DNA of 64,000 bases from Tenebrio molitor. Its lineage: Eukaryota > Arthropoda > Insecta > Coleoptera > Tenebrionidae. The DNA is taken from contig NC_091046.1 in assembly GCF_963966145.1 (NCBI RefSeq), positions 29,140,001 through 29,204,000 of the forward strand. The letters run 5' to 3'. The notes under the pieces were generated by a model. The model did not search any database, had not been told where the DNA came from, and saw nothing but the letters and a program-made list of their open reading frames with translations. Below, piece after piece: positions 22,795 through 32,644 of this stretch. Both the position numbers and the translations under genes were made by a program. How positions within the stretch are numbered: the stretch's first letter is position 1; each line of letters opens with the position of its first letter.

Positions 22795-22945
22795 AGACTA
22801 AATGGTCGAAGTAGGCGTTGGAGAGTCGATTGAGATCGCACCACTCGTGTAAAAGCGTAAGATTTAAACAGCTGATCCGTGATCCGTAACCTGTATAGTG
22901 CGTTCACAATCGACAGTTCAACGCCTACTTCAACGCCAAATTTAA
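22795..22945. mobile_element. MITE, family with a second copy at 37728
   Basis: GAAGTAGGCGTTGGAGAGTC and the inverted AACGCCTACTTC near 22940 form the arms. Interior GATCCGTGATCCGTAAC and CAGCTGATCC occur also in the copy at 37728-38403. Confidence 0.75.
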
Positions 22946-23090
22946 ACAAACACCCGTTATAGCGTAACGTTTCAGACGAGATTCCGATACGGGCAATTGC
23001 CGCTGAGGTTGTGTTGATAAATGTACCGTTTTATTGGTTAAACAAAAAATCAAATCTATGTATACATACTCGTAAAAATAGTATATACCA

Positions 23091-23207
23091 ATATCATTAA
23101 GAGTAGAAGTACGTCTTTTTGTGGCTAGCCCAGAGATTGATGACCGAAACGCAGTTGAGGTCGGCAACTGGGCGAGGCACAAAAAGACCTTCTGCTCTTA
23201 ATGATAT
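23091..23207. repeat. Foldback sequence 1 of 3
   Basis: ATATCATTAAGAGTAGAAG and the inverted CTTCTGCTCTTAATGATAT form arms of about 33 bases, with CTTTTTGTG/CACAAAAAG inside. Confidence 0.75.
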
Positions 23208-23249
23208 AGACAATTTCATCTTCAAGCGAATCACAAAATAGTTATTTTT

Positions 23250-23367
23250 ATATTAAGTGCGCGAAGAGAGTGATTTTTGTGCATGAAAAGGTCTTTTACG
23301 CCGAGACGAAGGTCGAGGCAGTATAAGCCTTTGAATGCACAAAAACATCTTCGCGCACGAAATATAA
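23250..23367. repeat. Foldback sequence 2 of 3
   Basis: TGCGCGAAGA and TCTTCGCGCA pair, and inside them TTTTTGTGCAT pairs with ATGCACAAAAA. Outer sequence also pairs partly (TTTATATT/AATATAAA). Confidence 0.7.
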
Positions 23368-23380
23368 ACAATATTTTTTC

Positions 23381-23657
23381 TATAATTGATTCAAAAAATT
23401 TAAATTAAAAATTCAAATTTTTGAAGGAACTCTGAAGTTTCAATGCAGTGACCATGTTGCTAGGTAACTAATAAAAAACAGTGCGTGAAATGAAAAACAG
23501 AAATAGTCGTATGCGTGAAATTGCATTTCACACACTGTTTTGTATGGTTTCTACGGTTTCGATCTTACTAACAATGCAAAAAAAATACACGTCAGAAAAT
23601 GACCCACTTCATGCACAGATAACTATGCGTGAATTTCAATTTTTTGAATCAATTATA
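23381..23657. repeat. Foldback sequence 3 of 3
   Basis: TATAATTGATTCAAAAAATT is repeated inverted, exactly, at 23638-23657. A second inner pair (AACAGTGCGTGAAATG with CATTTCACACACTGTT) is also present. Confidence 0.75.
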
Positions 23658-23958
23658 TAAAAAAAAAATTGAACATGAACTCATTAATTTTTTTCCTGCA
23701 GTTACTTACATTAATATTACAATTTTCAAATTTTAAGGCAACAATAATTCCTACTTTCCTTGTAATACAGCCTTGGAAAAATATTACTGTCCCGCTTTTT
23801 TGAAACCGATGCCTAATTCTAGTTCGTTTTCACGGTCACTTCTGAGATTAATGACGTTTTATTCGCGCTTGTCAGTCGAGTTTTCGTTCCTTATATTTGT
23901 TTTATCGCAGTTAATCAGAGTTAATAAACACTAAAAATCTGTATTTTTCAAAAAAATA
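23658..23958. other. No gene seen
   Basis: AT-rich stretch without supported feature. Confidence 0.4.
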
Positions 23959-25234
23959 TACAGGGTGGTCCCGATATAACCTGCCAAAAAAATTCTGGGT
24001 CATTAGAAGGATCTAACAAGTCCAAAAAACCCCATTTTGTTAGGTCCAAAATAATGGGGATAAATTAACCCCTATCCACACCCATTCGACGCTGCTGACC
24101 ACAAAAATACGTACCTACTCAGGAATTAATTGTTGGTGTTTGTAAGTATGACAGTATCTAAGCAACATAGGTACCTGAATCGTTTATGACAAATCTCAAA
24201 TCTGACAAACTAAATCAAATTAATGACATTTATTGAAAACGCTGTACCTACACTGTGTGCGTTAATTCACCAGCTTATTTAGGTACAAAAGCTGATTTTG
24301 TAGACTGAGATGAATGAGTAATAAATAAAGTGGTGTTCCTCAATGTGTAAATAAATGTAGAGGTAGTGTGTGCAAAATTGTGGAAGAACTGTGTAACAAG
24401 AGTATCGTCTTAATTGTGGTTAAATAGCCAAAATAATGTATTGAATAAATTTATTTACACTTTACATATTCGTACTTTCAACTCTAACTGAGAATATCTA
24501 CTAACTAATGAAAGGTAAACTAGACTAGAACAATTATTTTATAATAAATGTTCTGTGTGCCTTCCGTTGGCATTTAAGTACATTTGAGTACGCTGGTACC
24601 AATTTTAATAAACAGAATTCAGCATTTCTGGGTTTTTACAAATCTGGTTCGCGGCGTCTGTTACGCGTTTCTGGAGTTGGCCTCCTGTATTTATTTCAAC
24701 TTCGTATACCAAATCTTTCGTGTGGTCCCAAAAATTAAAATCCAGAGGGGTTAAATGGAGGATCGGGGACGCCATCGTATTGGAATCAGTCAGAACCAAC
24801 CTCACATAAATGCGGATGTAGCTCCACAAAAGTACAACGGGACGGAAGGACTCCTTCAGGAAAACGCTCGCCGTATGGTCGCCTTGCCGGTCTTGAATTA
24901 CCACGTGTTTCGCCATAGAGTAAATGCAAATCGGCGTATTCTTGTTTTGTGAATTTCATAACCTTTTGAAGGATTCGAAAATTTAAAATTAAACTTGACA
25001 AATGTCATAGGTGTTGCAGGTACCGTTGCTAAAGAAATTGCAGCCAAGTAACCAGAATTACCTTTTTAAAACCGATTAACTCATTAGCGTACAGCAAATT
25101 TTGACCAAATTTTCAATTATTTTTATCTCGAAAACGAAAAGACTTTTATTAGAAACTTTTTTTGTGTATGCGTTCTACTCATCGTCACCTATTACTGGAT
25201 TTCTTTTGGCAGGTTATATCGGGACCACCCTGTA
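23959..25234 (-). mobile_element. Tc1/mariner-like element, internally deleted
   Basis: Ends TACAGGGTGGTCCCGATATA and the inverted TATATCGGGACCACCCTGTA agree over about 31 bases. A deleted transposase is on the minus strand inside. Length is 1,276 bases. Confidence 0.88.
24605..24959 (-). pseudogene. Transposase remnant lacking the core
   Basis: The start MKFTKQEYADLHLLYGETRG is the N-terminal helix-turn-helix typical of this insect family. A different frame carries the far end of the catalytic domain (LTPLDFNFWDHTKDLVYEVE, ANQICKNPEMLNSV). The part with the first two catalytic Asp residues is missing, so the element would need a transposase from elsewhere. Confidence 0.75.
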
Positions 25235-25239
25235 TAATG

Positions 25240-25433
25240 TATAGAAATCTAGTACAGTGTCAAATCTTACTCTACCTGAATTTTTGGAAATTTAAGTTGT
25301 GTAAGGTTGCAAAGTGCCACGTTGCAACCGGTAGAAGATAGTGATAGTGTCAGTAGTGCATGAGAACATAAATTATACTCCTAACTTGACGTAAACGATA
25401 ATTATGTAAATTTGGCTGTACTAGATTTCTATG
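25240..25433. mobile_element. Small inverted-repeat element
   Basis: ATAGAAATCTAGTACAG and the exact inverted copy CTGTACTAGATTTCTAT bound 194 bases. It starts only six bases after the 23959-25234 element. Confidence 0.7.
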
Positions 25434-25666
25434 CAGCCGATGGTACAGCAAAACATCATAGTTTTGTCAACTTTTCAAAAATGTTGTAGTGTAACGTTTC
25501 TACGTGCTTTATGTTAAATGGTTACTAATGTCCAACATGTCAAATAAATACGTAAATACGTTTGACGTTGGATTGAGCATTGCTAAATTCGAACTGTCAT
25601 AACGACAGACCTTTATATTTAACATTTTCATGTAGCCTAATTTACTCCAACAAAATTTTGCTGTAC

Positions 25667-25891
25667 TACAGTTGGCTTAAAAAAAAACGGGAAATGAAAT
25701 TTGACCTAATGTGAATTGGAAATTTAATTTGTCAATTTATGTCAATTTGTGTCTGTTTGACAGTAGTATTTCTGACACATAAGTGCAGTTTTTTAACCTA
25801 AATTCTAAAAGACCGTTTCAAACTATACAAATTTAATAAAATCTGACAGAACTTTTTCTGAAAGTTCCCGTTTTTTTTGAAGCCAACCGTA
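25667..25891 (+). mobile_element. MITE, family with a second copy at 52217
   Basis: Ends TACAGTTGGCTTAAAAAAAA and the inverted TTTTTTTTGAAGCCAACCGTA match closely. The copy at 52217-52442 has the same length and the same interior (ATGTCAATTTGTGTCTGTTT). Confidence 0.92.
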
Positions 25892-26079
25892 GTTTTTCAT
25901 GAATTTAGAGGTAAACAGACTGGAAAAATTTGTGAGGCTATGTTTTAATGTTTTAGTTTTATTTTAGCTTTATTTTTCTATACGATAATTTATTCTGTTG
26001 AACTGAACACGTTCATTGTTGTTTCTTACTTTCGAAATTGAAGGATTATTAATGGGGAATGGACATACTCATTATTATC

Positions 26080-26330
26080 TGTTTGCTGTTTGTAAAAATG
26101 AATTCCCGGAAAAATATCTTGACAACATTCAAGATGACTGCTAACTCACATTGGGCGAATTGTGAACAGATTTTTAATAACCGGAACAATTAGCAAGGGT
26201 AGATCGTCAGAATGGCCACCAGTATCTGATGAAATTGTCGAGGATTTAAGAGAAAGGCTACAACTGCATCCTTATAAAATAAGCGTACAAGAACTCCAAC
26301 CTGCAGATTATCACAGGCCTACAAAACAAA
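26080..26330 (+). pseudogene. Transposase helix-turn-helix fragment
   Basis: The frame reads VNRFLITGTISKGRSSEWPP and EIVEDLRERLQLHP...SVQELQ. The order ETGTxxK-GRP-(S/T)-EDVRxRxxxxPxKSVRxL is that of the second N-terminal helix-turn-helix in insect Tc1/mariner-like transposases; the remnant at 36353-36763 has the same part. The catalytic domain is absent. Confidence 0.6.
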
Positions 26331-26499
26331 ACTTTTTAATCCATGTTTTGATTTTGATAACTGATTTTGTATAACATGGGAGCCCTGATTACAAAAATAC
26401 AATTCATTTTTTTGTATCACGTCAGGTTTTTTCACAATTAACAAAAAAATATTAAGCAATTTATTTAGGAAAATAACATGTTTATAATAATTCTTGGTT

Positions 26500-27060
26500 A
26501 AAAATCTAACTAAATTTTTTATTCCTTATGAGAATGGCATCTTTGACGCTTTGTGAGGAAACTTCTTTTAATTGATTGTCTGCTGTATGTTTTTTTTTGG
26601 GTACATCGCGCTGTAACATCCAGCAAAAGTCTACCATCATTGATATTACCTCTTCATTTGTTTTATATCTTGGTCAAAACGTTCTCCTTGTTCCTCGCTG
26701 ACAGCACCAAGATTTTTAAGAAAAAGATTTAAGTGCGAAAATAGGAAATGCACTTTCAAACTCATATTACATCCCAAGATGTGAAAATTTTTAAACAGGA
26801 TTCTTACAATATTTTTGTAGTCTTCATCTTTGTGATTTCCAAACAATTTTTCTATGACGTTCTTAAATGCCGTCGAAGCATTCCTTTCAACAACATTCAT
26901 AGAATTTTGAAAATCCTTACCTTTGCACAAAGATCTTATTTGATGTCCTAACCTCTTTTAATTTGGCATTGGAGGGATCTGGTAACTTTGACCATTAATA
27001 CTTGAAACATTGTCCATTTTTATCAAGAGCCTTTACAAATTGCTTCATCAAACAGAGTTT
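26500..27060 (-). pseudogene. Uncharacterised repeat-type gene remnant
   Basis: The minus frame 26930-26646 contains a patterned region: NMSLKVHFLFSHLNLFLKNL, then GAVSEEQGERFDQDI. After a slip, the sequence continues DFCWMLQRDVPKKKHTADNQ, and upstream (27060-26940) CLMKQFVKALDKNG is readable. I recognise this arrangement (a conserved His-rich KVHFLxSHL segment followed by SxExGERFxQDI) from repetitive, unnamed arthropod proteins, but I cannot assign a function or a transposon superfamily. At least two frameshifts make it a pseudogene. Confidence 0.5.
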
Positions 27061-27206
27061 GATATGCATTTGTGGTACCTAATACCATTTTTTAGGATAT
27101 AATTAATAACATATACTATTTTTTCTTCAAACCTTCATAACAAATTATTTAAGACATGTTAAGAAACCAGGTAGGAATTTCAAATGATTTAGCTAGTTTA
27201 CTTTAC

Positions 27207-27269
27207 TGCCGCTCATCAGCGGAGATAATAACTTTATCTGCCGCTCTCAGCGGAGATAATAACTTTATC
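27207..27269. repeat. Two-copy tandem repeat, 31-32 bp
   Basis: The unit TGCCGCTCATCAGCGGAGAT followed by AATAACTTTATC occurs twice in direct succession; the second copy lacks one base. Each unit contains a small CCGCT...AGCGG hairpin. Confidence 0.85.
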
Positions 27270-27754
27270 AGCTCGTTAGATGCCATGACAATGAAGTGAC
27301 ACTTTAGCATTATCAATGCAGCAGGATAATGTCATAATTTACGGACGTTTGAAGAAAAATTATTTTTTATTATTGTTTCCCGGTACAAGTCTAGTTCTTA
27401 AAGGCCACTTCTTTTGAGTCTAAGGCTTGTCTCGTGCCCGGCTGTCCCAATCGCAAATAAAACAAGAAAATTTCGAATATCCACATTGTTGTTTGATATT
27501 ACAATATCGAAATTTTGAAATAATTCATTCGATCTAGGTGAACATTCCAATTTTAAGAAAAAACGATTTGTGAAAAAACTAGACGTGATAGCGCAAAACC
27601 AAAATCATTTTCGTAATCAGGGGGTCGAAATTGTTCAAAAACTGTCAATTTTATGCAAACATCGAAATCAGTGCAGACTTTTGTTATCAAAGTTGTGTTG
27701 AATATTGTAAGTAATTAATTGGTTTCAAAATCACCTCAATTTCAAAATTTGGAG

Positions 27755-27905
27755 TGCTGAGAATCCACACCAATTTGTAGAGACTCCTTTACATGTTTTG
27801 AAAATTGGCGTGTGGAACTGTGGATAGCAGTTTCTCATAGAACACTGATTGGACCAATATTTTTTAATGGAACTATCAATGGACAAAGGCACAGAGAACA
27901 AATAC
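27755..27905 (+). pseudogene. Transposase DDE-domain fragment
   Basis: The frame reads ENPHQFVETPLHVLKIGVWN, then RTLIGPIFFNGTINGQRHREQ with a stop in between. It corresponds to the stretch between the first and second catalytic Asp in Tc1/mariner-like proteins (compare NMWAGVIDNNLVGPFMLP at 10555). A TA element follows directly at 27903. Confidence 0.55.
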
Positions 27906-28158
27906 AGGGTGAGCAACAATAACTGTTACAGTTGGCAAAAAAAAATGTTTCATAAAATTTTCAAGACTGTGAATTGTACCTATTTCGGTTTGTTTTATTG
28001 ACATTATTGACAGCTGGTATACATTTCAAATTTAAACGTCTTAGTTTTTGTAATCTTTTATTAATAAAATGGTTTTCTCGTTGGAACATGACATAAAAGT
28101 CACCAAAAATCACCAGAATTTATTGCCAACTCAATCAGTACTTGTTGCTCACACGGTA
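27903..28158. mobile_element. TA element with TACMGKGTGAGCAACAA ends
   Basis: TACAGGGTGAGCAACAA and the inverted TTGTTGCTCACACGGTA differ at two positions. TA borders, non-coding interior. Confidence 0.75.
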
Positions 28159-28573
28159 CATTGGATTTTTCAATCTTTGGCTATTTAAAAACAGTGTATT
28201 CAGGAGACCTCTGCATAACTTAAATGAACTGCAGTGTTGCCGTACTATTAACCAAGAAATGCTGCAAAATATTTTTGAAAATAAATGAAGAATTGTCAAG
28301 TGTTATTTTTGTTATGTTTGTTATTTAGTGTTGTAAATTAAATATGTTGTTGAATAAATTTCAGATTTTATTGAAAAACCAGTAAGACCTATTTTTTAGG
28401 AAAAACACTGTTATTTATATTGGAAGAAAATATGTGAGTCAATACCGTATTCGACAGCACGGTCTAGGTTAGGTCGTATTTATCATTATCACTAGCATAA
28501 AACAAGAAATGTGAAAGCAAACAAAGAGGCAGTATTGTATAGTGGCATACAGAGACAAGGTGTTCTCAATATT
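28159..28573. other. No gene seen
   Basis: AT-rich spacer; the short minus frame at 28469-28669 has no recognisable domain. Confidence 0.4.
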
Positions 28574-28751
28574 TACAGTCCGGCCGCCCTTAGTTGGCCA
28601 ATTCCGGCGCATACCGAATGGAGCTTCGTGTCTAGTCGTCATAGCTACATACAGAAATGCAAGAGCCAATGGCGTAACATTTAAAAGATTTTAATCACGA
28701 ACTCGCATAGAGAATTCATTACTGTCGATGTTAGATTCATCAGTCTTTTGA

Positions 28752-29001
28752 ACAATGGACTTTCACAAATAAGCATGCGCTTTCTCGCACAGTGACGTCA
28801 CTGCGCAAAGGAATTCTGCGTCCTGTGAGACAACAAAGATGTTGACCGTTAGGTAAGATAACTTCGACGAGTTAAAACAACACAACAACAACAAAGTAAT
28901 AAAAAAACTAATAGAAATAAGTGTAGCGGTCAACTGTTCTCTCACAATGCGCAGATCTCCTGCGCATATTTTCGATTTCTTATAAATGTAAAGGGTCATT
29001 T
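28752..29001 (+). mobile_element. MITE, second copy of the Kunitz-intron family
   Basis: Shares nearly all of the interior with 20232-20452, including GTGAGACAACAAAGATGTTG. It has about 30 additional AAC-rich bases in the middle and more changed ends (AATGGACTTT/AAAGGGTCATT). Confidence 0.88.
28790..28803. promoter_or_regulatory. Perfect CRE-type palindrome in a MITE
   Basis: CAGTGACGTCACTG is a 14-base perfect palindrome with the TGACGTCA core of CREB/ATF sites. The copy at 20232-20452 has TGACGTAA at the same place. Function is only inferred from the motif. Confidence 0.4.
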
Positions 29002-29321
29002 ATTATTCTATGAATTTGCACCCGCCACTGACCGAGATATTTTCAAAAGAGGCGGCGCTCAAACTTTCTCCCTCCCGCACAACCAAACCAGTGCGCAACA
29101 TTATTTTGCTCTTGGTCCGGACTGTATATGTTGGGATTTGATCTCATACCAATTCCTGTACACTGTGTGGCGAATGGCGATACAATGGGGGCAATAATTG
29201 TTCCCCTGTTGGTGTTGATATTAAATAATAAATACATTAATGTTAGCAGGAGCAAAACACAGTTGAAGTTAAAAGCAGTTTCGTAAAAGCGTCGTAAAAG
29301 TGTTTCAATTTTGAGGAAATA

Positions 29322-29462
29322 ATGGCCCAATCTTTCCTTAATGAAGATGAATTGTATGTTCCTGAAGATATTATTAAAGAAGTCAGGTCTGTTGTTAAAA
29401 ATTTATTGCCGCGAAAATCTGTATCATTGTATGAAAAAGAATACAATATTTTCTGTGCGTAG
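29322..29462 (+). pseudogene. N-terminal remnant of a tyrosine-recombinase-like (Crypton-type) gene
   Basis: A 46-codon frame reads MAQSFLNEDELYVPEDIIKE, then SVVKNLLPRKSVSLYEKEYN and FCA before a TAG. Downstream RKSRNIKAK continues in the same frame. The pattern LLPxKS-x-x-x-Y-x-x-x-Y-x-x-F followed by a Trp position (here replaced by the stop) resembles the N-terminal part of tyrosine-recombinase-like repeat genes of arthropods. A related fragment is at 56361-56589. The catalytic part is not seen, so the assignment is tentative. Confidence 0.45.
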
Positions 29463-29882
29463 AGGAAAAGCAGAAACATAAAAGCCAAAAGGTGATTTTG
29501 ATGGGAACAAGCAGCACAAAGAATTGTCAAGGATTTTCAAACGAATTACCTGGTTGCAGTAGCGCTAACGGCTAACGTCGTCAAAAATGAGGATGTCGCT
29601 AACTTCATCTAAAGCAAAGATGTCGCTAACGAGAATACTGTCAAATGTGGCAAAACTGCACATTTAATTTTTATTAACAATGTTATTTCCGGTTATTTCA
29701 ATTCAGATGTTTGTAATTTTGATTAAAAAAGAATAAAGAAACTTGTGAAAATGTACTTATTTTATTTTTCTAGACGATAAAATGTCATTTTGTCATGAAG
29801 AAAACAGTAGATAAAACACCATTTTATCGTTTAGGATGGAATAAATAAAATTTGCAACATGAAACGTGCCTAAAATTGACAT
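29463..29882. other. No further gene seen
   Basis: Contains the repeated short phrase GATGTCGCTAAC (about 29604 and 29627). No coding region supported. Confidence 0.4.
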
Positions 29883-30040
29883 TTTTTGTTGGACACTGTC
29901 AGAATTTGAGAATTTTCTCCTGTGTGAACGGATTTCGATAAATGTCACAACTTGTCAAAACGAAACGTGAAGTTAATTTAGATTTTAAGCGATTTGGAGC
30001 CTTTAAGGGGCTCGTCGGACAAAAAAACGTTGTATTCAAC
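29883..30040 (+). repeat. Dispersed repeat, copy 3 of 4
   Basis: Same order of blocks as at 6625: GGACACTGTCAGAATTTGAG, TGTCACAACTTGTCAAAACG and AGCGATTTGGAGCCTTTAAG, ending GTTGTATTCAAC. Confidence 0.85.
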
Positions 30041-30156
30041 TCGTTCGTGTGTAAATTGGACCTTTTTTGGCACTGGTGGGCCTTTAACGCTCGTTTCACT
30101 TGCGTTTTAAACTGGCCGACTCATGCCAAAAAAAGCCCAATTTACACACGAACTCG
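30040..30156. repeat. Foldback sequence with about 33-bp arms
   Basis: CTCGTTCGTGTGTAAATTGG at the left and its inverted form CCAATTTACACACGAACTCG at the right pair, and TTTTTTGGCA pairs with TGCCAAAAAA inside. Confidence 0.82.
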
Positions 30157-30884
30157 TTAAATAAACTACTATTTTCACAACTTTTTCGAAAGTTTAGGAT
30201 ATTTAATTGTAGTAATCTGTCCGATTGTTTAAAAAATCTTCCAACTTTGTTCCAAAAATGGTTTGAATATTTTCATCGGAACAAAAGTTAACAGGGGCTA
30301 TAAGTTTTACCATGCAATTAATTCCCTATGGCAACAGTTAAAAAAACGCACTGTATATATTTCGGTCGGAGCCGGTGATGACGCCGGTAACAGAATAGGG
30401 ATTGATCACAAGACCACTGGCACTGAGACCGGTGGTGTGAAAATAATTTAAACATTATATTTGGTAATATTCTACTTTTTTAAATTCACCCTCATACTCG
30501 TAGCTATATTTTGTGAAAATGTTCCGTCCAGATTTTGATGACTCAATATGCAGCTCTTCCTTTAGATTAAATGTTTAAATAGTCCGTACCGTACTAATCA
30601 AGAAGGAGAATACACTTGTAGTGTTATAAATTATAACGATTTTCAGCTAAGAATTTCAACTTTATGGTTTATATTTTGTCGCGTGTAAAATTAGTAAAAT
30701 TACCCCTTCTATTCATAACCTATAATTTTATTTGCCTAATGACTGGTCTGTCTTTACCGGTTGTGTCTTTAATAACGAGGGACAGTTTGAGAGGCAATCA
30801 ATACTATTATTTCCATGTTCTACCCTGTAAATAAGCTTATTTAAGATATAAAGTTAACGTTAGCCAATTATCGCAATTTTTTTT
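30157..30884. other. No gene seen
   Basis: A GC-richer phrase (GGTCGGAGCCGGTGATGACG, near 30365) stands out, but no structure or gene was identified. Confidence 0.4.
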
Positions 30885-30942
30885 TTGTGTACTCAATGGA
30901 AAACAAGTCATTTTACTAGGTAGAAATCAATAAAGAAAAGTG

Positions 30943-30998
30943 GCACTTTACTCGTTAGCAACACTTTACTCACTGGCAACACTTTACTCATTAGCAAC
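30943..30998. repeat. Three-copy 20-21-bp tandem repeat
   Basis: CACTTTACTC followed by RYTRGCAA occurs three times in succession. Confidence 0.75.
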
Positions 30999-31047
30999 GC
31001 AGTAACAAATTTTAATCGATTTATTTTCGCAATTAATGATAAAATGG

Positions 31048-31411
31048 TACTATCGGCGCCATCGAAATGTGAACGCCAAATTTTCCTAGTGTGTGTTGAA
31101 ACATGAATCATAGGTGTTAATGTGTCAGATTTGTGACATATTTTCACAAACATAATTTGTCAACAGATTTAATTTATTTTTAAACGATATACAATTACAT
31201 GCCACGACACTTGACCGATGCGAAAAAAGCGAGGCCTGTAGCCAAACTCGGGGAAAATTGTAATAATTGTAATAGAAAGTTATAGGTTATAGAAATCTTT
31301 TCTTATCTGCCATACCACGCCACTGAAGAAAGTTTTATTTAATCTAGACCAAAACAGAACACGTTTGTATGGCATCAGAAATTCATTCACATTTCGATGG
31401 CGCCGATGGTA
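31048..31411. mobile_element. MITE with TACTATCGGCGCC ends
   Basis: TACTATCGGCGCCATCGAAA (and TGTGAA) is matched by the inverted TTCACATTTCGATGGCGCC... ending GGTA at 31411, with one mismatch. TA borders. Interior non-coding. Confidence 0.85.
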
Positions 31412-32471
31412 CCACCGATGAACCAACTGAAAAAGATCTCGTAACATTTGACATTCTTGTCTTTCTACGTCGTAGGTGGTAAATTTGAAGTCACTGCTAA
31501 TATTTCAGGAGAATCTTCAAGCAAAGCTTCATTTGAAAGATCACATTTTTCGCAACTTTGATTAAAGCAAGATATTTGTTAAAAAAAATGAAAAACTAGT
31601 TTTTCATTCAAACTTTTCCATTGAGTACACAATAAAATATCAAGTTCAACTCGTAAGAGAACTAAAGGTTTACTAGCTCGTAAGAATATAATCCGCTCGC
31701 TATCGCTCGTGAATCACACATTTTTCACTTGCTAGTTAACCTTCACTTTTCTTTATTTGTAAAACAATCTACTATTTTTCGTAATTACGTATTCGTGGGT
31801 ATTGTGTACGATGATTTTATGAAAAAAAAAAAAAAAACCAAAAAAATGAGTTTTTATACAACTGACATTAAAAGTGACGTTTTTAGTGGAAGCTAATTTG
31901 ATTAGAAATTGCTCTTTATAACTTACCGTGTTAAAAGTATTTTTAACACTAGTAAAAAAAAACTTTTAACACTAGTTATTTTTTATTTATTTATAAATGT
32001 TAAAGTGGCTCTATTTGCCGCTTTTTCAATAACTGCGGGAAATCTGTCGTCGATATCGGCATCGTTAACGTCGTTTTCTTTGCATTCCATATTTACGAAT
32101 GCAATAATTTGGAATTGAAAGTGTTTTACAAAACGTAATGGAAACTTTTTTGTCGTTTCTAATAAACAAATGTCAATACAAGACTAGCTACCTGATTTTT
32201 GCCGCAGAAATTAAAATAAACATCAAAAATACGATTGCGTTTTTTAATGCAATGCAAATCAGTTGTATAAAAAATACATGTATGATGGACGTGTTAAAAG
32301 TGATTTTATTTTGTTCGTGGAGTTGGTCAACTCACTGCGCTCGTTTCCCAATCTACCCCACTTACAAAATAAAATCTCACTTTTAACACTTACATCATAA
32401 ATAACTATTTTACATAATATTGTATTAAGGAAGAACTGAAATTCCTTTTACGGAGTTTTTCTTCCTCTACG
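31412..32471. repeat. AT-rich region with GTGTTAAAAGT inverted repeats
   Basis: GTGTTAAAAGT or its complement occurs several times (31929, 31945, 31967, 32289, 32378). The pair at 32289-32311 and 32364-32388 forms a clear hairpin including TTTTATTTTG/CAAAATAAAA. The plus frames at 31909-32118 and 32138-32386 run through these and are not supported as genes. Confidence 0.5.
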
Positions 32472-32644
32472 TACACTGGCGGCCATTAATTTGGAAACAC
32501 CGGCCTAATCTAGTTTACTGGATATTTCTAATTTTTGATAGTGTAAGCGTTATGTCATGAACTCATGTCATCGTTGAGCGCATTCAACAGACTGAAGCAG
32601 CCGAAATTGATATGTCAATAACATTGTCGAAGTGACAAACAATT

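Larger units (their letters stand above)
28574..29126. mobile_element. Possible TA element enclosing a MITE
   Basis: TACAGTCCGG and CCGGACTGTA are exact inverted ends with TA borders, but only about 10 bases long. The TAA MITE at 28752-29001 lies inside. Confidence 0.5.
30885..31632. mobile_element. Inverted-repeat element enclosing a MITE
   Basis: TTGTGTACTCAATGGAAAA is repeated inverted, exactly, at 31614-31632. A TA MITE (31048-31411) and a short tandem repeat (30943-30998) lie inside. Confidence 0.68.

Noticed and set aside
30340..30440. Ribozyme-like phrase (CCGGTGATGACGCCGGTAAC)
   Set aside because: It resembles part of a hammerhead core but lacks the GAAA and the required stems.
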